This document shows positions 6,374 to 9,241 of a stretch of DNA of 9,241 bases, piece by piece (position 1 is the stretch's first letter; every line of letters begins with the position of its first letter). The notes below the pieces were generated by a model. It had not been told where the DNA came from, made no database searches, and saw nothing but the letters and a program-made list of their open reading frames with translations. The stretch is from Candidatus Methanofilum arcanum (GTDB lineage: Archaea > Halobacteriota > Methanomicrobia > Methanomicrobiales > Methanospirillaceae): contig JAITWW010000046.1 in the NCBI GenBank assembly GCA_031285085.1, positions 1 to 9,241 on the forward strand, given 5' to 3'. A program made the translations under genes and the position numbers.

Positions 6374-7074
6374 CAGAAACTACCCTCCAAAGAAGTAGCT
6401 TCTTGGATTTTCTTTTCTGAGAAAACTTTGAGTTTTATCAGCATCTCTGGTTTGAGCTGCATAATGTACTTAAAAACAAGTGCTAATATACAGCCTTCAA
6501 CTATCGCAAGTGGGAGCTGTGTGACCGCAAAGATTGAAAGGAATGCAATAAATGACGAAAGAATGCCACCAACCATGGCTGGGTATGCAAGAGCAAGTTG
6601 CAGTGATGTAATAATATAGGTTGTCAGATCTGCAGTAGCACAGGTTAAAAAGACCGTGATATAGATAGAGATTGATGTGTTCTTGAGTGATGTGTACACA
6701 CCATATGCTACAAGTGGTCCTGCGATTGCCATTGAGAAGATATTTGCTCCAAGTACGGAGAGGCCTCCATGGGCAAGGAGGAGGGCTTGGAACAGGAGAA
6801 CGATAGAGGCGATAATAGAGGTGACAAACACTCCAAAGCAGATGGTAGAGAGGCCTGTTCCTGTTGGATGAGAGGAGCTTCCGCTCACTGATGGGAGTTT
6901 TAATGCGGACAAGATAAAAATGAATGCTCCACAAACCCCAAGTAGGGGGAGAAACTCTCTGTTATCTTTCATTACGTTTTGCAGTCCAATGATACCAAGA
7001 TACAAGAAGGGGGTGGATATTATCCACCATACCAGACACCATTCCCAAGGCAAAAATCCTTCCATTATGTGCAT
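6373..7074 (-). CDS. cbiM: Cobalt importer substrate-binding membrane protein CbiM
   Basis: CbiM binds the metal ion in the membrane. The start is set at ATG 7074, giving 233 residues beginning MHIMEGFLP. In this family the free N-terminal Met-His is part of the metal site, so an upstream TTG start (7086) adding four residues is very unlikely. Other family marks are SSSHPTGTGLS (66-76, with His69), AHGGLSVLGANIFSMAIAGP and YGVY, plus about seven hydrophobic segments. No ribosome site precedes the ATG, but a TATA-like box is centred 25 nt upstream, which suggests a leaderless message. It is the first gene of the cbiMNQO operon. Metal specificity is inferred from the operon, chiefly from cbiN, and not from residues alone. 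Confidence 0.95.
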   Translation of the reverse strand: MHIMEGFLPWEWCLVWWIISTPFLYLGIIGLQNVMKDNREFLPLLGVCGAFIFILSALKLPSVSGSSSHPTGTGLSTICFGVFVTSIIASIVLLFQALLLAHGGLSVLGANIFSMAIAGPLVAYGVYTSLKNTSISIYITVFLTCATADLTTYIITSLQLALAYPAMVGGILSSFIAFLSIFAVTQLPLAIVEGCILALVFKYIMQLKPEMLIKLKVFSEKKIQEATSLEGSF

Positions 7075-7081
7075 TAATTCA

Positions 7082-7111
7082 AACAAATGTTTGTTCTTTA
7101 TACAGATAAAG
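7082..7111 (-). promoter_or_regulatory. cbiM promoter, probably leaderless, with two inverted repeats
   Basis: Read on the minus strand, TATAAAG (7096-7102) is centred about 25 nt before the A of the cbiM ATG, the normal distance from TATA box to transcript start. With no SD present, a leaderless transcript is likely. Two inverted repeats abut here: AACAAA-TG-TTTGTT (7082-7095), between box and start, and CTTTAT-ACAG-ATAAAG (7096-7111), overlapping the TATA box. A repressor bound to either would block transcription. No known NikR-type site is recognised. Confidence 0.5.
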
Positions 7112-7379
7112 TGTACTGATATGTGAAATTTATTTTAGATATGTACATTTTTTAGTGCTTTGTAAATAGTAGAGATGTGTAGTCATAGTGATGGAGTAGA
7201 TTTTCATGAAGACACCTGCATTCATGAGTATACAGGGGATTGGTTTCCTATATTAAAAAGTAGATGAAAAGGGGTTAGAAAAATGTAGTGGGAAAACATC
7301 TCAGATCTAAAAAAATACGAAATGAAGGTAATATGAAAAGGAGTTCATAATTATTAGACCTATACTATACTTCTCACTT
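7112..7379. other. Divergent intergenic region between cbiM and the RCC1-like gene
   Basis: No gene is seen; the whole gene-free span is 7075-7390. It contains short palindromes ATGTACAT (7141-7148) and TTCATGAA (7204-7211), with TTCATGA repeated at 7221-7227. A TATA-rich stretch, CTATACTATAC (about 7360-7370), could serve the RCC1-like gene. Nothing else is recognised. Confidence 0.5.
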
Positions 7380-7390
7380 GGAGTGTGCAT

Positions 7391-8305
7391 ATGTTACCAG
7401 ATGAAGAAATACCTCTTGAAGAGAAAAAATCAGCTTTTGCTTATCTAGCTCAAAAAAGAGAGCAAATCGCCAATTTTCAAATGTGTCTTTCCGCTGGCGG
7501 TCATCATAAAATCGGCGTAAAATCGGATGACACAGTTATCTCTGGTGGGCTCAATGACTGTGGCCAATGCAATACCCAAGGATGGTTGGATATTGTCGCA
7601 GTTGCCGCTGGTGGATGGTATACAATCGGAGTGAAAGCGAACGGAACAGTTGTATCTGTTGGACACAGTCCAGATGGTCAATGCAATACTAAAGGATGGC
7701 AAAATATTGTCGCAGTTTCCGCTCACGCGTTCAATACAGTTGGATTGAAAGCGGATGGTACGGTTGTATCTGTTGGGCGCCATGCAAACTTCAAATTTCA
7801 CAATATTCTAAATTGGAGAGATATTGCCGCAATTTCCGTTGGGTGGGCACATGTAGTCGGGTTGAAAATGGATGGCACAGTCGTCTCTGTTGGGTACAAT
7901 CTATTCGACCAACGCAATACCCAAGGTTGGAGAGATATTGTCGCTATTTCTGCTGGCTCTAATCATACCGTTGGATTGAAAGTGGATGGTACAGTTGTTG
8001 CTGTTGGGTTCAATCATTACGGCCAATGCAATACCCAAGGGTGGAAAGATATTGTTGCAGTTTCTGCTGGTTTTGATCATACCGTTGGATTGAAAGTGGA
8101 TGGAACAGTTATCTCCGTTGGGGACAATGCAAACGGTCAATGCAATACCCAAGGGTGGCGAGATATTGTTGCAGTTTCCGCTGGTTGGTCACATACAGCC
8201 GGACTGAAGGAGGGTGGCACAGTTGTTTCCATTGGGGACAATGAACATGGCCAATGCAATACCCAAGGATGGCGAGATATTGGTCCGGGAAGAGAGGAGG
8301 TTTAG
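7391..8305 (+). CDS. RCC1-like beta-propeller repeat protein
   Basis: This protein of 304 residues has seven tandem units of 38 residues (one of 39) from about residue 34 to 300. The unit is roughly SAGxxHTVGLKxDGTVVSVG followed by xNxxGQCNTQGWxDIVAV, the short RCC1-type repeat common in bacteria and archaea. RCC1 repeats fold into beta-propellers, often as protein-binding platforms; seven units would suit a closed seven-bladed ring. The specific partner is unknown. There is no signal peptide: the N-terminus (PLEEKKSAFAYLAQKREQ) is a charged helix, so the protein is probably cytoplasmic. The ATG at 7391 is preferred because GGAG lies 7 nt upstream; a GTG at 7385 would leave 1 nt. The third unit (HANFKFHNILNW) is the most diverged and the last ends abruptly in GPGREEV. 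It converges on the hepT-like gene 24 bp away. Confidence 0.88.
   Translation: MLPDEEIPLEEKKSAFAYLAQKREQIANFQMCLSAGGHHKIGVKSDDTVISGGLNDCGQCNTQGWLDIVAVAAGGWYTIGVKANGTVVSVGHSPDGQCNTKGWQNIVAVSAHAFNTVGLKADGTVVSVGRHANFKFHNILNWRDIAAISVGWAHVVGLKMDGTVVSVGYNLFDQRNTQGWRDIVAISAGSNHTVGLKVDGTVVAVGFNHYGQCNTQGWKDIVAVSAGFDHTVGLKVDGTVISVGDNANGQCNTQGWRDIVAVSAGWSHTAGLKEGGTVVSIGDNEHGQCNTQGWRDIGPGREEV
7490..8290 (+). repeat. Seven tandem 114-bp repeats in the RCC1-like gene
   Basis: The protein repeats are also conserved at DNA level. For example CAATGCAATACCCAAGG occurs at 7565, 8024, 8138 and 8252 with a 114-bp spacing, or multiples plus one codon. One unit is 117 bp. The later copies are the most alike, which suggests recent duplication or homogenisation. 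Confidence 0.85.
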
Positions 8306-8329
8306 CTCATGAGTGATTTCAAAGGTCAA

Positions 8330-8686
8330 TTATTTTCCTTTTTTTCCCTCTCCAGAAAGGAGGATATTTTTCACCTGATCCAACAACTCAGGAACATCTT
8401 CTGTGACCACATCCCAAATCCGTTCCATTTGCAATATTCCATAATTATGTGCGGCTACGTCACGAAGACCAGCGATAAAACGCCATTCTATCCCACTGTT
8501 TTCCTCTTTGAGATCTTCGCTCAGGGATTTCACTGATTCTCCAATATTTATCAGTGCCATAGAAACATCGTGCTGCATCATTTTACTATCGAGAAATGCT
8601 TGTAAATCACACCCATCTCTCATTTCCAGCAATAATTCACTTTCTTCTTGTATGAAGTACAAAAGGTTCTCATCACGTTCGTTCAT
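8330..8686 (-). CDS. HepT-like HEPN ribonuclease (DUF86 family), without MntA partner
   Basis: HepT is the HEPN-domain RNase toxin of the MntA-HepT system, neutralised when MntA adds AMP to a tyrosine of its active motif. This protein of 118 residues is all-helical and shows the DUF86 pattern: helix NERDENLLYFIQEESELLLE, MMQHDVSMALINIGESVKSL, then GIEWRFIAGLRDVAAHNYG and WDVVTEDVPELLDQVKNIL. The RX4HXY motif is intact (Arg75, His80, Tyr82). Start ATG 8686 is chosen because a TATA-like TTTATAG (8723-8729) would start transcription near 8700, upstream of it but downstream of a GTG at 8707; the usual homology also begins here. There is no SD. The region upstream has no nucleotidyltransferase GSxxx-SDxD motif, so MntA is absent. 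It may be an orphan toxin, or act with a distant partner. Confidence 0.82.
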   Translation of the reverse strand: MNERDENLLYFIQEESELLLEMRDGCDLQAFLDSKMMQHDVSMALINIGESVKSLSEDLKEENSGIEWRFIAGLRDVAAHNYGILQMERIWDVVTEDVPELLDQVKNILLSGEGKKGK

Positions 8687-8970
8687 ACACAGACACGGGT
8701 GTATCACAATTTTTGGGGTAGACTATAAATCGCATGAATTGCGGCACCTTTGCTGCCAGTGACATATTTGTCGGTTCTGGATCATAGAGGCTGGTTGCAA
8801 AGTAATTGTCAGCAATCGAATGAAGTACGTTGCATGAGAGCAACAACTTCCATTTGTCTCTACCCCACAATTTGGGATGCACCCATCGGGATCACGCATC
8901 GGCAACTCAAATGGTGGACGTGGATCAGCCAGTGTTGATAAATAATGGGAGGGATGAATAGTTACTACTC
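8687..8970. other. Gap between the hepT-like gene and second vapB, no supported gene
   Basis: The gene-free span is 8687-9008. Short frames exist on both strands, but none has a start signal or recognisable motif. On the minus strand TTTATAG (8723-8729) is a plausible hepT-like promoter. On the plus strand GATAAATAAT (8937-8946) is a plausible TATA-like box for the antitoxin gene. The middle part could be a decayed gene, but I recognise no family. Confidence 0.45.
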
Positions 8971-9002
8971 ATGTTATGACCATAATAACATAGATAGAGG
9001 AG
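8971..9002 (+). promoter_or_regulatory. Inverted-repeat operator and ribosome site of the second vapB
   Basis: ATGTTAT (8971-8977) and ATAACAT (8985-8991) are exact 7-bp inverted arms around a 7-bp spacer. They sit about where transcription from the TATA-like box at 8937-8946 would begin. This is the expected place and form for autoregulation by the antitoxin-toxin complex. GAGGAG (8997-9002), 6 nt before the ATG, is the ribosome site. Confidence 0.5.
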
Positions 9003-9008
9003 AAGTCT

Positions 9009-9230
9009 ATGGTAGATATGATTCTTGAGACAAGAACTTTACCAGAACCATTGCTTCGGCTCATTCGTTCCGAAACAGTCAGAGTTCACGAAGTGAACGG
9101 CGAAATTCGTCTAACACCTATAGAAGAAACGCCAAATAGATGCCCCTTGTTGGGAATGTATTCAGACGGTAAACTCACCGTTGACAAGTTTCTTGAATGG
9201 AAGCGTCAGGACAAGGAGCTTGAGCAGTGA
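9009..9230 (+). CDS. vapB: VapB-type antitoxin, second copy
   Basis: This 73-residue antitoxin is homologous to the one at 3433-3660 and has the same two parts. The N-terminal strand region is MILETRTLPEPLLRLIRSE followed by VRVHEVNGEIRLTPIEE. The C-terminal charged helix is TVDKFLEWKRQDKELEQ. It would bind the PIN toxin encoded next and repress the operon through the inverted repeat just upstream. ATG 9009 has GAGGAG 6 nt before it. Its stop overlaps the toxin's GTG start as GTGA, so the operon is translationally coupled in the same way as the first copy. The two antitoxins are clearly different at DNA level, so they are not a recent duplication. Confidence 0.82.
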   Translation: MVDMILETRTLPEPLLRLIRSETVRVHEVNGEIRLTPIEETPNRCPLLGMYSDGKLTVDKFLEWKRQDKELEQ

Positions 9231-9241
9231 ATGAAACGTAT
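9227..9241 (+). CDS. vapC: VapC-type PIN toxin, first five codons only (cut by the right edge)
   Basis: A GTG at 9227, overlapping the antitoxin stop by 4 nt, opens a frame reading MNETY, which matches the start MNHYVLD of the other vapC. The remainder is outside the window, so whether it is intact cannot be seen. The call rests on the overlap, the short similarity and the antitoxin next to it. Confidence 0.6.

Noticed and set aside
7490..8290. Regular DNA repeats considered as a CRISPR-like or non-coding array
   Set aside because: The 114-bp period is in frame and encodes RCC1-type protein repeats throughout, with no spacer structure.
8309..8536. Plus-strand open frame of 75 codons right after the RCC1-like gene, with GAGGAGG 8 nt before its ATG
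   Set aside because: The apparent ribosome site is simply the EEV codons of the RCC1-like gene. The frame is antisense to the hepT-like gene, whose RX4HXY motif is convincing, and the peptide has no recognisable pattern.
8673..8905. Short minus-strand frames upstream of the hepT-like gene as a possible MntA partner
   Set aside because: None shows the nucleotidyltransferase GSxxx-SDxD signature or a start signal; they overlap each other and the hepT-like start.
3012..9241. The two vapBC units as inverted repeats of a composite mobile element
   Set aside because: The similarity is at protein level only; no matching terminal DNA repeats, transposase or target duplications were seen.

Overview
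The window looks like chromosomal DNA of a euryarchaeon, most probably a methanogen of the Methanomicrobia. This rests on three things: a CetZ-type tubulin-like protein, which is known mainly from Euryarchaeota; an archaeal-style stand-alone CbiT; and an AT-rich genome with several genes that lack Shine-Dalgarno (SD) sites but have TATA-like boxes about 25 nt upstream. The species cannot be named from this sequence alone.

Layout. On the minus strand, from left to right, lie a secreted protein of unknown function (cut by the left edge), cetZ, a small DUF1905-like protein, cbiT, a VapBC-type toxin-antitoxin pair whose toxin gene is broken, and then cbiO, cbiQ, cbiN and cbiM. Transcription runs right to left, so the order is cbiM-cbiN-cbiQ-cbiO, then vapB-vapC, then cbiT. 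A divergent gap of about 316 bp separates cbiM from a plus-strand gene for a cytoplasmic RCC1-like repeat protein. This gene converges on a minus-strand HepT-like HEPN gene that has no MntA partner. The window ends with a second, plus-strand vapBC operon: the antitoxin is complete and only the first five codons of the toxin are visible.

How the genes fit together. CbiM, CbiN, CbiQ and CbiO form an energy-coupling-factor (ECF) type cobalt importer. CbiT is the cobalt-precorrin methyltransferase/decarboxylase of the anaerobic corrin pathway. Cobalt uptake and corrinoid synthesis are therefore side by side, with the toxin-antitoxin pair lodged between them. The intended end of vapC overlaps the cbiT start, so cbiT may depend on read-through from the cbi or vapB promoters.

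Most notable observations: (1) vapC carries two separate lesions, an in-frame TGA and an 11-bp tandem duplication, and the intact C-terminal PIN sequence can still be read after both; (2) the two antitoxins are homologous and sit on opposite strands either side of the cobalt importer genes; (3) the hepT-like gene keeps the full RX4HXY motif but stands alone; (4) CbiO carries an extra C-terminal region of roughly 100 residues; (5) the cbiM promoter looks leaderless and carries two adjacent inverted repeats. I saw no RNA genes, insertion sequences, CRISPR arrays or replication origin.
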